64,000 nt of DNA, taken from positions 62,001 through 126,000 of the forward strand of contig JAULBX010005554.1 of the NCBI GenBank assembly GCA_032358255.1, read 5' to 3'. This document shows positions 11,311 to 22,612 of the stretch, in pieces. Source of the DNA: Heterotrichella gracilis. Its lineage: Eukaryota; Sar; Xanthophyceae; Tribonematales; Xanthonemataceae. Positions within the stretch are counted from its first letter, which is position 1, and every line of letters starts with the position of its first letter. Position numbers and translations under genes: made by a program. The notes beneath the pieces are model-generated. The model ran no database searches and was not told where the DNA came from. It saw only the letters and a list, made by a program, of their open reading frames with translations.

Positions 11311-13950
11311 ATGAGCCGGATCATGTTGGCCTCCTCAGGCCTCACAGCCACAGGCAACCTGCGGCCTCGTCCAGCAAGCTTCTCAAGCCTGGGTGGAGGC
11401 AGAACGCACACATCGACAAAACTTGTCACCAAGGCGTCTGTAAAGCCCCAGATCAGCCCGGCATCCACGGTGAGACATACTGCTCTTGCGCACGTATGCA
11501 TGCATGCATAACCACCAAACAAGCGGTCGACCTCGCGAGCAGAGGGCACCCACGAGAATTGAACCAGTTGGTTGCACGTATAGATTGTCGTGTGAATTCA
11601 GTACTCGTATTAGGCTGGTATGCACTGGGTGTTGTGCGTCCAGCCATACCTGCCATGGGGCGTTGGTTGCTGTGCACCACACACTGCAGGGGCACACCTC
11701 CCACAGCGTTATTGACAACAGTTTGTGCCCAACAGAGTGATGCGGGGATTCAGGAGATTAAGTACGTTGGCCCAGAGCCCAAGCGCTTTGAGGTGTCCAA
11801 GGGACAGCTGTTGAACGTGAGTGGGCTGGCACTCTATGCCTGCCTCCAGTACCCACTCTTGGCGCCCCCTTTTGAGTTGTCTCGCTCCTTTTCGCATTAC
11901 ACCCTGCAAATATGCCAGCTGGCCTGAAAATTATCTCCCCACCGTACTTGACTCCCACTCATGCCACCCACTCCCCCAGATTGCAACCGCTGCGCTCCCA
12001 GCACTGATGCGCTTTGGGAGCGGGGCACTTGCGTCTGGCTATGGCATCAGCCTGGCGCCAATAGAGAAGGGAAAGTATGCTGTGGCAGAGATTGCAGGCC
12101 GTGCTGTAAGGGAGACCTCTGCGACGAGCTCCTACAACCGGCCAGCACAGCCTCTGGTGATCTATGAGTTTGAGGGCTGCCCCTTCTGCAGAAAGGTGAG
12201 GACTGCACAGGGCACAGGTGCAGCGGTTGTATATATGACGGGAGTGCAGCAATTGCACTCCTTTGCTCCATTAGGCATTGGTGTGCTCAATTTGCTGCTT
12301 GACCCTCAACACAGCTGTGGGTTGCGTTGCTGCTTCAACGGTGCTTGTGCCTGTTATTTGTTGCCGCACCTGTTGTCCCATACACCCACCATTACCTTCC
12401 CCACAGGTTCGGGAGGCCGTCAGCATTCTGGATCTGGACGTGGTGTTCTACCCCACCCCCCAAAATGGGCCCAATTTCAGGCCCAAGGCCATCACTGAGG
12501 GGGGCAAACGCCAGTTTCCCTACTTGATCGATCCCAACACTGGCGTGTCAATGTACGAGTCGGATGACATCATCGCATACCTCTTTGACAAGTATGGCAA
12601 TGGCAAGGTCCCCTTGCTGCTGCGCCTGGGACCAATCACCGCACTGACCTGTGGACTGGGTCTCTTGGCAAGGTGCGTGATGTATAAAGCCATGTGGATG
12701 CCAGAGCCCCTTTCTGATTTCCTTTTTTTACCTCTGAATTGCACTTCTCGCTGCGCAACACGTGACCCTAGCTCCCGCACTCCCCCTTGTGGCCACTCCT
12801 CCTTTCTCACCCACTTTATGGGGTTCAGGACCCCATGATTGGTGCTGCATTTACATCTGCATGAATCTCGTGCACGCCTGGCCAGAAGTAAAGAAGTAAG
12901 TATTAAAATTACAATAAAGTATGTGACTAGTGTTGCGGGGCATGGCAGAGGAGTTGGCGAATAGAAGGGCGTCACCATCCTGTTCACACCCTCCCCTGCC
13001 ATCTGAACAGCATGCCTGTGCCCTGTGCGCAGGATCGGCAAGGGATCTCGCTATCGCGCCGCCAAGCAGCCATCCCAGCCGCTGGTGTACTGGGGATACG
13101 AGGCCTCCCCGTTCTGCAAGGTGGTGCGTGAGGTGCTGTGCGAGCTTGAGCTGCCCCACCTGCAGGTTAGCGCGCCTCGTGGCTCGGCCAAGAGGCAGCA
13201 GCTGCTGGACAAGCGGGGGCACTTCCAGGTGCCGTACCTCGAGGTGGGTTGATGTGAAAGAAAGAAATTAAGAGAGGGGACGAACAGAGGTGGGGTTAGG
13301 GGGCTACTGGCTCGCATTAGGGCATCACAACCAACCAGAACATGATCATCACAGCCAACCAGGGCATCACAACCAACCAGAACATGATTTAGCGCCTTCA
13401 GGAGATGGGTTGGCGAGGGTCTGACCACGGTGATGTTGCGTAGTAGCTGTATAGTAATTATTGTTACAAGTTTATCGTCCACGAAGGAACTAGGGCAGGG
13501 TCTAAGCTGTGTTGCTATATGACATGACATTGTGTGGACATGCCACCATGATGGGCCTGCGTGCTTTTTGGGAGTGCTGTTGAAACATGGGTATCCACGT
13601 GCCAATTCACTTGTGTGCTGAATAGACATGTCAATTGTTGAGGTTTTGCATGGCTGTCATGTTGCCGGGGTATTGGTACAGCGTGTCACACAGGATGTGG
13701 CTAGAAATTACCGGGGTAATTGTGACAGCAGAGTTGCCAAACTGGATAGTTCTTATGAAAATATTGCATCCTGTTTGAATCGTTCTGGTCCTCTAAACAA
13801 ATTCATTGAATAGATCGTGTGCATGCAACACATTGCAGAGCTGAACTGATCTGGGTGTTACATGTGCAGGACCCCAACACAGGCATTGCTCTGTTTGAGA
13901 GCAGTGCCATCATCCAATACCTCGAGGACACATACGCAGTCAAGGCTTGA
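11311..13950 (+). CDS. Plastid-type protein with two thioredoxin-fold/GST-N domains
   Basis: Six exons in phase: 11311-11469, 11736-11816, 11980-12195, 12407-12672, 13033-13243 and 13870-13950, for 337 residues. The N-terminus is Ser/Thr/Arg-rich and lacks acids for about 45 residues, as in a chloroplast transit peptide. Two glutaredoxin/GST-N-like domains follow: the first carries a CPFC motif (YEFEGCPFCRKVRE) and the second a degenerate SPFC (WGYEASPFCKVVRE). Each ends with the DPNTG...ESxxIIxYL signature that forms the glutathione site edge in the GST-N_3 family. This two-domain arrangement is known in plant plastid proteins of unclear function. A redox or glutathione-binding role is inferred. 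Intron 5 (13244-13869) holds a dispersed repeat. Confidence 0.92.
13297..13389. repeat. Dispersed repeat copy with local tandem units
   Basis: The core gggggctactggctcgcat (from 13299) followed by catcacaaccaaccagaaca matches a copy at 49729-49773. Here the catcacaaccaaccag unit is also repeated locally three times to 13389. It lies in intron 5 of the double thioredoxin-fold gene. Confidence 0.65.
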
Positions 13951-14322
13951 AAGGGAATGTGGCTATGCCAGATGAAGGAAGGCTTTGGCAAATGCAAACA
14001 TTGCAAAATGCGGCAGTGCAATGCAGCATGCAAACATTGCAAAATGGTACACATGCCTCATGCTGCTGTCCAATTGATTCATTTGCAAAGGTGCACACAC
14101 CAAAATGTTAGACTGAGGCGTGGCAATTGGATCTCAGGGAGACATGTGACGGTCTTTTGTCGTGGAGTAAGTTTGCTGTTGGAAATGCATCCCAGTTGAT
14201 AATTTGTACTTTTTTGTGACTAGCAGAATTTGCCTAAGATTAACCAGCAAAAAACTGTGAAAACTGTCATGTCCCCATATGCGTGGCTGAGGTGGATGTC
14301 AGTATGACTCGTAGGCTGTTGC
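13951..14322. other. Convergent 3' flanks, no gene seen
   Basis: The stop codons of the gene ending at 13950 (+) and of TAF11 (14323, -) face each other across 372 bp. The stretch has a short repeat, gcaaacattgcaaaatg, at about 13996-14012 and again at 14030-14046. Confidence 0.5.
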
Positions 14323-16113
14323 TCAGAGCATCCTCAACCTCTTGCGGGCCACGTTGCTGTGTGAATCCACCTTGCCCTGCTCCTTGAGGCTCTGGTAGGC
14401 TGCGTGGATGTGCGTAGGCAGCAGGGCGCCGTGGTGATCCCGGGCATCCGCGATGATGCGCGCTGCGCACCATATGCACATGTGCATTTGTAAAAAGGTC
14501 TTTTGTAACTTTGAAGGATTAACTTAGGCAAGAGGCTGTTGCGTACGCAGCTGTTTGACTGTTGCTGCATGCCAGTGCGACGGGGGAAGGTCATGCACCC
14601 CGCATGTCGAGCCAATGGCTGCATCGCAGTATGCCACACATGCAGACAGCGCATGCATGCATCTCGGGGCACAACTATCCACACCAGCGAGTACAGTGCA
14701 AAATGTATTGAATGTTCTAGCCCAGAAAGGATTGGCAACCAGATGCGTCAAATTCCAGCATGCATGGCAGGCAAGCGGGTAATTTCTAAGGAAAGCAGGA
14801 CCACACCTGTCTCGATCAGCTCCCCAATGAATATCTTGCCGATGCCGCAGACCACGATGAGGGTGTTGGGGTTGATGGTCTGGCCTGAGCCAACAACCCC
14901 TTGCAGAAGCTGCAGGGCATGTAACCATTGGGCCATAGTGCATGGTCACTCCCCAAAAGGATGCGCAGCATGGTGCATGACTTGGTGACACAGTCCATCC
15001 AAATTGCGCGGATGCAGCAGCATTTGGTAGACACAGATGCATTCTATATCTTGCTGACAATGGCACCCTTGGCCCCGGCACCATGAGCTGCAACCATGCT
15101 TTCCAGTTACAGCATGGAGTCAGTGGCACGCACCAATATAGGGTTTAGGGTTCAGGGTTGAGTCAGTGGCAACAATATGCACACCTTCTTCACTGCGCCG
15201 CGCGTCAGCGTCGACCTCCGGTACGCCTCGTAGCGGTTCAGCTGCTGCTCAGAGAGCATCGACATGATCTTCCTAAAACCCACAGCAACAAATGGGTTTC
15301 AACGACGATATTTGTTATCATACATTAAGCAGGGCGGGTTCATGAAAAACAGGTGATTATAATAAATGGCATGAATGGGACCAGCACAAACAAACTGCAG
15401 ACACCGGTGGCCGGAATTAGCATAGTGTGCCGTGATTTTGCCCACTGGACACATAGGCGAGCGAAACTTACACGTTGCGCTGCGCGAGCTCTTCTTTGCT
15501 CATGCCGGACTCATCCAGGTCGAAGATGCTCTTTGGCTTGGCCAGTGCTAGGGTGTCGTCTGCTGTGGTGGTGGCTTTGCTAGAAGCACCTGTTGCCAGA
15601 GCACAGTCAGCAGGGGTGGCGGACACGATGCCAAATGTTGCTGCGTAAGCTTGTGCAAAGCGTGCAACAGCCACAGATTGATGCATGAGTGTCTTTGCTG
15701 TTGCAGGAACCTTTCACGACTCCTCCACGGTATAGAGAATGAAGGCCTGGGAACAGATAAGCCTGGTGCAGTTGACCGGTTGGTCATGCATGCCTACCTA
15801 GCAGCCCCGCGCCCGCATCCTCGTCATCGTCTTCGTTGGTGTCTTCCAGAGGATGCCGCACAACGTGGTCTGGTGATTCCTCGCCAGGTTCGGGTTCAAA
15901 GTCATCAAGTTCGTCCTGCAGGGCAACCTGGGGGGCTGGTGTGCCTGAAGGGCCCCCTTCACCAAGCTCCTCTTCCAGTGCCTCCTCAAGGTCTTGTTCC
16001 AAAGCCTGTGCAAAGTCGTCTTCCTCAGGTTGTAACGGTCCTTCTGGTTCATCCTCCTCTAGTGCAGCCTCTAACTCAGCTTCCAACTCGTCCTCTAGGT
16101 CGTCGAAGTCCAT
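14323..16113 (-). CDS. TAF11: TFIID subunit TAF11 (histone-fold)
   Basis: Five exons in phase: 16113-15798, 15589-15472, 15272-15185, 14909-14807 and 14462-14323, for 254 residues. TAF11 pairs with TAF13 through a histone fold inside TFIID. The hallmark stretch is EQQLNRYEAYRRSTLTRGAV (family form: R(Y/F)E.(F/Y)RRS.L), then the histone-fold helices (IVVCGIGKIFIGELIETA) and the C-terminal RDHHGALLPTHIHAAYQSL helix that corresponds to the PLQP/KHIREA region of other TAF11s. Exon 1 encodes about 105 residues that are extremely acidic (blocks such as EDELEAELEAALEED), a common but variable feature of TAF11 N-termini. Intron 3 carries a short telomere-type repeat. The start is the first ATG of the acidic exon. 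Confidence 0.95.
15138..15157. repeat. Short interstitial telomere-type repeat
   Basis: atagggtttagggttcaggg, two to three TTTAGGG-like units, inside intron 3 of TAF11 about 28 bases from its 5' splice site. Confidence 0.7.
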
Positions 16114-17129
16114 GCCTGCTCCCGTGGACTGTCAGTTGATGCCAAGATTGACGCACACCTCAGCTATAAGCGGGAAAAAGGATATTTTGCTGAATATCAA
16201 TGTAGAAGTGCTCTCAGTTGGAGTACCGGACTGGCTATTTGCCGCTCGGCTGCAACTGAAGTCTCAGCAATGCATGCATATGGCAGAAATAGACTTGAAG
16301 TGCCTCCTAAATGACAGGAAATGACTGCAGCGTGCAATGTCTCAAGTGCTGTAACTATGTATGTTCAAGGAGGTAAAGCGCCGGGTGGTTGTTGCGAAAA
16401 TAAGGAGAGCTTCTGCGCAGGCAGGCACGATGCATGCATGCATGTGACAAAACGCAAGTGGCAGACGAGAAGTTGAGTGTCCACACAAGAGTAGCACAAC
16501 ACGACCGCGTCAGACGCCCCAGGGGCGAACTCAATACCTTTATAATGCAGTGCAAGCTTTAATAAGAAACAATGTGTGAACAATATTGTTGGACTTGTAC
16601 TCTCCAGTGCCCGCTAGCATGTCACTAACAAGCTCAGCCTAAATCTGACAGCAACCAATAGGCTCCACCTGAAGTATGTTCTTACAGCTGGTGCTAGCGA
16701 CCTCATAACATAGCTGTTTGTCCTGCACTTGTTTGCAGCGTTTGGATCTGGATGCATACACCTCCCAACATAGCTCTCAATTGTTGCAGGCTCCTGTCGG
16801 TGGCAAGTTACCTTTATTAACCTAAATACTTAACAAAAGGTGCCAAGCGTATCTACTCCATTAGTAGACAACGTTCAGACTGCCAAGCATAGCCACCACA
16901 GGGACAGTACACAGCTCCAACCTGCAGCGTGGGAGGGCTGTAGACAACGTAGGCAGCTGTGCGCAGCCATATCCACACCAAACCAGCCAGGGGTTGTCTT
17001 TTACCACAGTGTCCTGGCTGGCGTGCAGCTTGAGTGCCCAGAAATTTACATATCAACACTTGTCTCCAAAGGGCCACACACGAAGCTGCCAGCAGTACTT
17101 CCACCGCACATCAGCAAGGTGGTCTCAGT
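16114..17129. other. Shared upstream region of TAF11 and COX19
   Basis: 1.0 kb between two head-to-head genes. It contains a run of overlapping ATGCATGC palindromes at 16430-16444. A minus-strand frame at 16365-16583 includes LKLALHYKGIEFAPGASD, which faintly recalls a GST N-terminal segment, but no chain of exons supports it. Confidence 0.45.
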
Positions 17130-17792
17130 ATGAGCGCGGGCGGTGCTTTTGGAGGTGCCAGGGGCATGCAGCCCAAGCCTCCTGAGAAGGGTGTGTTCCC
17201 CCTGGATCACTTCGGGGAATGCAAAAAGGTGCGCCTGCGTCAGGGCCCTGGTTCTGGCTGAGCTGTTCTTCCTCCTGTCAGGCAGATGTCCTTCCCTCAG
17301 ATTTCCTAGCTGGCCGTGAACTCAGTGGGATAGTCATGGATGCCGTGATGTGCTCTTGTCGTTTCTCGCGTGCAGGTCAAGGAAACATATATGGAGTGTC
17401 TAAAGCAGAATGCAAGTGATGCTGGCAAGTGCCGAGAGCTTGCCAAGAGCTACCTACAGTGTCGCATGGATAGGTGAGCTGTGCAGCCCGGTGGTGGTGC
17501 CTATGGCGATGCCAAGCTTGACTTGTTAGCCAGTTGGCCTGTCTGCCGTTGCGTCATGCCGAGGAATCGTATTCCAACTGTGCAGTAAAAATATAAAAAT
17601 TATAAAAATAATAGCATTTAATGATAATCATAATGAAATATTGTTTGTACCGTGAGCAGGAACTTGATGGCCAAGCAGGACCTTTCGGAGCTTGGTTTCA
17701 GGAGCACGGAGGAGCCAAGTGTCGCCAGCAACACCTCCCAAGAAGACGCTGCCAAGACACAAAAAGGGTTTGTGGCAGGGCTGCGGCGATGA
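17130..17792 (+). CDS. COX19: Cytochrome c oxidase assembly protein COX19
   Basis: Three exons in phase: 17130-17228, 17376-17473 and 17660-17792, for 109 residues. COX19 is a small twin-CX9C protein of the mitochondrial intermembrane space that helps copper delivery to cytochrome oxidase and is imported through the Mia40 relay. Both motifs are intact: [11 protein letters not shown] and [11 protein letters not shown], with the conserved [11 protein letters not shown] lead-in and the family ending [16 protein letters not shown]. The length fits the family (about 90-110). There is no presequence, as expected for a Mia40 substrate. The first intron splits just after the first cysteine pair begins. 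Confidence 0.96.
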
Positions 17793-18501
17793 CACCTTGC
17801 ACCTTGGGCCAAATCCCACACAGCCTCCCAGCCTGTTGCTGTACTGGCAACAGTAGGGGTACAGATGTCCAGGTGCTTGCTGACCGCAAGTGGGCAGCGA
17901 ATTCGCTGTTGTTTTGCCAGTCGTGGTTTGAATAATACCTGCTACACTGGTTTGCAGCCTGCCTTCCTTCCCGCTTCAGCAAGATATTGCAACACTGTGA
18001 TTGGCGCCAGACCTAAGTCATGGGCACTTGGTGTGGCAGCACATGGAGGGATTGAGATGAGTTGGCATGGCATTTTTATCGCACCCTCCACTGAATTGCA
18101 TTCACCGTTTGTGAATGCCCTTTGCGTGGCGCGCCTGTTTAGGGTTTAGGGTTTGGATTTTGAGATATTGCACTGCCATGGCTAGGGATCCTAGGCTAGT
18201 AGGAACCTCGTACGACAGAACGCCTGCCAGTACCGTCTCCAGTGATAAACCTGTGGGCGTTGCAATTGAAAAACGTAACAGGTGGGACTGGAGAGTGAAA
18301 AGTCCAGGTCAGTCTGGGGATTGTTGTTGTCCCGGGAGTGTTAACATAACATCGAAGCTGGAATTAATTTGCACTTAAGGTTTGCTACATTTTGCAAAAC
18401 AGAGACACAGTTGTGATACCGTGTGATTTCAAAGAGTGCTTGCTTGGTCACCGTGGTTCTCTGCAGCCCATCTATCATCGTGTCGTTTGATCCTGATCAC
18501 C
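17793..18501. other. Intergenic with telomere-type repeat
   Basis: Contains tgtttagggtttagggtttgg (18136-18156). Otherwise no feature recognised; it should hold the COX19 3' UTR and the ArfGAP promoter. Confidence 0.5.
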
Positions 18502-19749
18502 ATGAACAAGCTCAACAGCAAAACCTCCGTGAGCCGTGAGCAGAACGAAAAGCACAGAAAGACCCTGCAGCAGCTGGTGAAGCAGGAGGACAACCGAAGA
18601 TGTGCGGACTGTGGCGCCCGGGGGCCCACCTGGGCGAGCGTGAACCTTGGGGTCTTCGTCTGCCTCAACTGCTCTGGTGTGCACAGAAGCCTGGGAGTCC
18701 ACGTCTCCCAAGTCAGGTCAACCACCCTGGACACCTGGCTTCCAGAGCAAGTGGCCTTTGTGGCCAGGATGGGCAACAGGAAGGCCAACCTGTATTGGGA
18801 GGCTGAGCTCCCTCCCAAAGTGCAGCGTCCCCCAGAGGACGACATGGCAGCCTTGAGCACATACATCAGGGCCAAGTACAACGACAGGATGTACGCCGAC
18901 AAGTCCTACAGCGAGCCTCCCTCCAACGAGAACTACCGCACGCACCCTTTCATGCTGAAGCACGACCAGGACCCCGCTGATGAGCCTGCCCAGCCATCCA
19001 AGCCCCAGGCATCTGGAGCACCCACTCCAGTGGCACCAAGGACTGTCACCAGGCCTGGCGCGGCTGAGAAGAAGGTGCTGGTGCCCCCCAAGCAACCAGA
19101 GCAGCTGTTTGACCTCCTCAGCATGAATGACCCCCCACAAGCAAGCCCGGCCCCAGCTGAGAGCAATGGGACGCTGGCATCTGATGACGATGGCTGGTCA
19201 GCATTTGTGGCCAGTGCCACGTCGTCCCACGCGGGATCCATCGCAGTGGAGGACTGGGATGCGTTTGCTGCAGCTCCCTCCAGCACAACCACCCCTTCCG
19301 ACAGCACGGCAGACCTCTTCAGCTTGACTGCCGAGCCCAAGGCCCCACAACAGGCACTGGCAGCAGCGCCCAGTGGGAGCGCTCCACAAGCACACCACAC
19401 CAAGGGGGTCAAGTCCCACGATGAGATCCTGGCCATGTTCGATGCACCTCCAAAGCAGGAGGCCACGTTCGTGCAGCCCATGGCCTTTGCCCAGCCATAC
19501 CCACCACAGATGCGGCCAGCAGCCATGCCGGCAGGGTTCTCGTTCCCTGCTGTGCCCGCAGCCTTCGCCAACAGCAACCAGCTACAGCCAAACCAGCTGC
19601 AGGGCATGTTCTACACTGCCCCGCCACAGCACTATGGTGTGCCAGGGTTCCCTGGCGCACAAGGCACAGCCCCACAGGCGCAGCAACCCATGGGCGGCTT
19701 TGGCACCATGCCAGCAAAGCCCAGCAGTGGTAGCGATTTCTTGTTGTGA
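18502..19749 (+). CDS. ArfGAP domain protein (SMAP/AGD5-like), intronless
   Basis: A single exon encodes 415 residues. Residues about 12-125 form an ArfGAP domain: a zinc finger CADC-x16-CLNC within [20 protein letters not shown], and the catalytic arginine in [10 protein letters not shown]. This domain speeds GTP hydrolysis on ARF GTPases in vesicle traffic. The remaining 290 residues are low-complexity, rich in Pro, Ala, Gln and Ser, with FDLLSMND and DDDGWSAFV-type patches that resemble clathrin/adaptor-binding peptides (inferred), as in SMAP-type and plant AGD5-type proteins. The lack of introns contrasts with nearly every neighbour. The start at 18502 precedes the family-typical [18 protein letters not shown]. 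Confidence 0.94.
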   Translation: MNKLNSKTSVSREQNEKHRKTLQQLVKQEDNRRCADCGARGPTWASVNLGVFVCLNCSGVHRSLGVHVSQVRSTTLDTWLPEQVAFVARMGNRKANLYWEAELPPKVQRPPEDDMAALSTYIRAKYNDRMYADKSYSEPPSNENYRTHPFMLKHDQDPADEPAQPSKPQASGAPTPVAPRTVTRPGAAEKKVLVPPKQPEQLFDLLSMNDPPQASPAPAESNGTLASDDDGWSAFVASATSSHAGSIAVEDWDAFAAAPSSTTTPSDSTADLFSLTAEPKAPQQALAAAPSGSAPQAHHTKGVKSHDEILAMFDAPPKQEATFVQPMAFAQPYPPQMRPAAMPAGFSFPAVPAAFANSNQLQPNQLQGMFYTAPPQHYGVPGFPGAQGTAPQAQQPMGGFGTMPAKPSSGSDFLL

Positions 19750-20674
19750 TTATCTTGTTGCCCTTCATCTCTTTGGAACACAGTGAGACTTGCAGCATGT
19801 GTTGACTCTTATAGATAGGCCTGTGACCTTGACCGTTGGGTTTTGAGCTTAGCAAGACTACTTACAGTGCCAGCGCCAGCACTTGACAAACTTGTTACTG
19901 CAAACTTGTGTTTGTGATGGTGCCATTCGTATCGAGAGTGACTTGTTTTACTCTTACACTTCCACTTTGTTTCAGCCGCATTGCAACTGTGCCTATGCTG
20001 TATTGTGATGCCCTACAGAATGTCTGAAACCAATTAGACCCTTGTTTGCCTTGAAAAGTTGGGATCACCATGCCCATTTCCAGGCGGCACAAGGGTTATC
20101 AGTTGCCACTGACAGCCACTGGACTTGGGCTTATTGGCCACACTACGCCAGTTCAACGGTTGCCATGGCAGGGTGCCCGCAAGTGTCGTTGGTGTTTGAA
20201 ATCAGCTGCCACGCATCATCAACCAAAGAGGTACCGTATTTGTTGATAACGACAGCCAGGCTGAACTCTGTTGATGGAGCAAAAGCTGGCAACAAGAGTA
20301 ACCCTCAAATGTTCGACAAGGAAAAAAATATATGGTTTAATTAATTTATTCAATTTAATGTCGGAAATTCCACGGTGAAGGTTAACCCTAGGGTTCAACC
20401 TGCCAAGCTGCCTAGCTGGCCGCCACGGTCACGGGATAAGCATGGCATGCATCAGGGCTTCAAAACTGCAAGACAACTACGCCCACTTCGTTGGTGGGGC
20501 GATAGATACCGTTTGAGCCCCTGTGCTGACTGTTAACCAACTGAAGGGCTCTCTAGTGGTGCAGACACCGTCTCGTGTGGACTCAAACTAGTGCGACCAC
20601 TGAGCAGTGGCTACTTGTGTCCATCCTTTGTGTTGTTCCCTTTTACCTGTGTGGCCCAACTCCAATCTAGCAGT
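19750..20674. other. Intergenic, no gene seen
   Basis: 3' flank of the ArfGAP gene and promoter region of the Tic20-like gene. An AT-rich patch (20321-20360) and an accctagggtt palindrome near 20385 are present. Nothing coding is supported. Confidence 0.5.
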
Positions 20675-22612
20675 ATGTTCGGGCTGGCACCGTCCTTGAG
20701 GCGCTGCCTCGCGCCCGGGGTTTCCAGCAGGACAACACAGCCCTGCCGTGCCCAGGCCAGTCTGTGCCAGCGGTCTGTGGGTGCAGTAAGCAAGCCCCTA
20801 TCGTCCATTTTCTCCCTGACAGGTGATGCATGGTTCATGAGCTGGTAGGTTGCTTTCAAAACACATAATGCGCTCTGCATGACCGTGTATCCTCTGCCTT
20901 CCAGGGTCATCACTGGCACCCTTGAAAGCAACTGTCACAATCAGACAAGCAAGGCCAACTCAGGTGAGTGCTTACTGGGAACAGAGCTGCTTTTGCAGTA
21001 AGCAAGCACTTTTGGTATGCTCAAAACATAACAACCCACTCATGGTATGTTGCAGACCCATACTGTGGCTCGGATAAAGGACCCCGATGCGCTGGATGCC
21101 GAGGCAGCAGCATTGAAGGAGCCCCCAAACATGTTCTGGAGGGCAATGGCGGCACTGATGTACCTCATCCCCTGGATTGATACAATTGCCATTGGGCGCG
21201 AGGTGTACCACAACTTCCCCAGCAGCATCCTACTGTACTTCTTGCCTGGTGGGTGCCGCTACTGTGATGCACCACCTTGCACCCACAAGAGGCGCACCCA
21301 CCATCATGCTCCCCACCATCCACACTAAACCCACCCACAATAATGTACCCACCGCAAGGCACTGCAATAGCACACGCATCACAAGGTACCCACAACAATA
21401 CACCCACATCAGGCACCCACCACAATGCACCCACCATGATGCTCGGCTCCAATCCAACGCGCGTGGTGTTGAGAACCCCACTGTTCAAACCCGTTGTTTG
21501 TGCTGCAGGTCCCTTTGTGGGCCTGTACTACAGCAGCCAGTTTGCGCCACTCATCGTGTTCTTCCTGCTGTTCCTGTCAGTGGTGAAGAACGCAAAGCTG
21601 CACCATTTTGTGCGCTTCAACTGCATGCAGGTGCGCAACGCATAGCCAGCACTGCATTCTTTGCGCCAGCCAGCCCTGTCCTAATAATGGAGCCACATCA
21701 GGGTGCTAGGACATGCCACATTGCATAACGGCCAGATTGGCATTCGGTTTTGCACCAGCATATGCCCCACTCTGCCATGGCGTTGCTTATACCAACTCTG
21801 AATATTTTGTTCTGCACAAGTCATCTGTTGATGAGGGCTGCTGGGTGCAGCTCGTAGCCCTGCAATTAGCTGATTTGCCAACCTGCAGCTGGGCACCTCT
21901 GCTGTTTCGCTGTTAGGGTATAGGGTTTAGGGTTTTGCCAACTAACGGCATACCACTGCAGGCGATCATGCTGGACATTGTGGTCATGCTGTTCCACATC
22001 CTCCGAGCGTACTTCCCAGCTGAGTTGAGATGGAGCATCGTGCTGCAAAGCTTCGACAAATTCGCGTGGACAGCCTGCATGGCCACCGTCGTCTACTGTG
22101 TCTACTTTGCCATCAGGTGGGCGGAGCAGGCAATGCCATGGGTCTCAGGGTGTAACACATGCCTAGGCCCAGGCCAACAGTTTGCATGTGACTTTGTTCA
22201 AGGCCAGGGCAATTATTGCTGCCCTTGCATTCTATGGGGGGGCGGCCGTGCCTTGGCCAAAATCAACGCAAGCGGCATCTGCTTGCTTGGCAGCCACCAT
22301 CTGCTAAGCATTTTCACGACCGCTTGACATTTCGATTGTCCACCTTAGTATTACTTCATGGTGGACTGGCAAAAACCAGCTTTGTGCGATTGAGTATGAT
22401 AGAGTTCTCATGGATGACCTCGGCGGGTAATTATATTGGAATGCTTGGTAGTTGCACGCATCAACATGCGCGTTGCAATACATACCATGTGGTGCACACA
22501 ACACGTCGTGCAGTCATTCATGCGTGGTTTTGGGTGCAGGGGCGTCTACGCGGATATCCCATACGTGTCTGAGTCTGTGTACATCCAAGTGGATGCTTCG
22601 GAGTACTCTTAA
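20675..22612 (+). CDS. Tic20-family plastid inner-envelope translocon protein
   Basis: Six exons in phase: 20675-20822, 20905-20963, 21056-21248, 21509-21630, 21962-22116 and 22540-22612, for 249 residues. Tic20 forms part of the protein-conducting channel of the chloroplast inner envelope. The first 60 residues are rich in Arg, Ser, Cys and Ala with almost no acids, a transit-peptide composition. Four hydrophobic segments follow, with the family signatures MYLIPWIDTIAIGREVYHNF, LIVFFLLFLSVVKNAKLHHF and VRFNCMQAIMLDIVVML (family form: RFNxMQAxxLDI). Plant genomes carry several Tic20 paralogues with different import roles; which class this is cannot be told by eye. Intron 5 has a telomere-type repeat about 25 bases from its 3' splice site. 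Confidence 0.92.
21912..21937. repeat. Short interstitial telomere-type repeat
   Basis: gttagggtatagggtttagggt, three TTTAGGG-like units, in the last 50 bases of Tic20-like intron 5. Confidence 0.7.

Noticed and set aside
16365-16583. Minus-strand frame with a GST-N-like segment (LKLALHYKGIEFAPG)
   Set aside because: Too short, no catalytic-site motif and no exon chain on either side; similarity is weak and could be chance.
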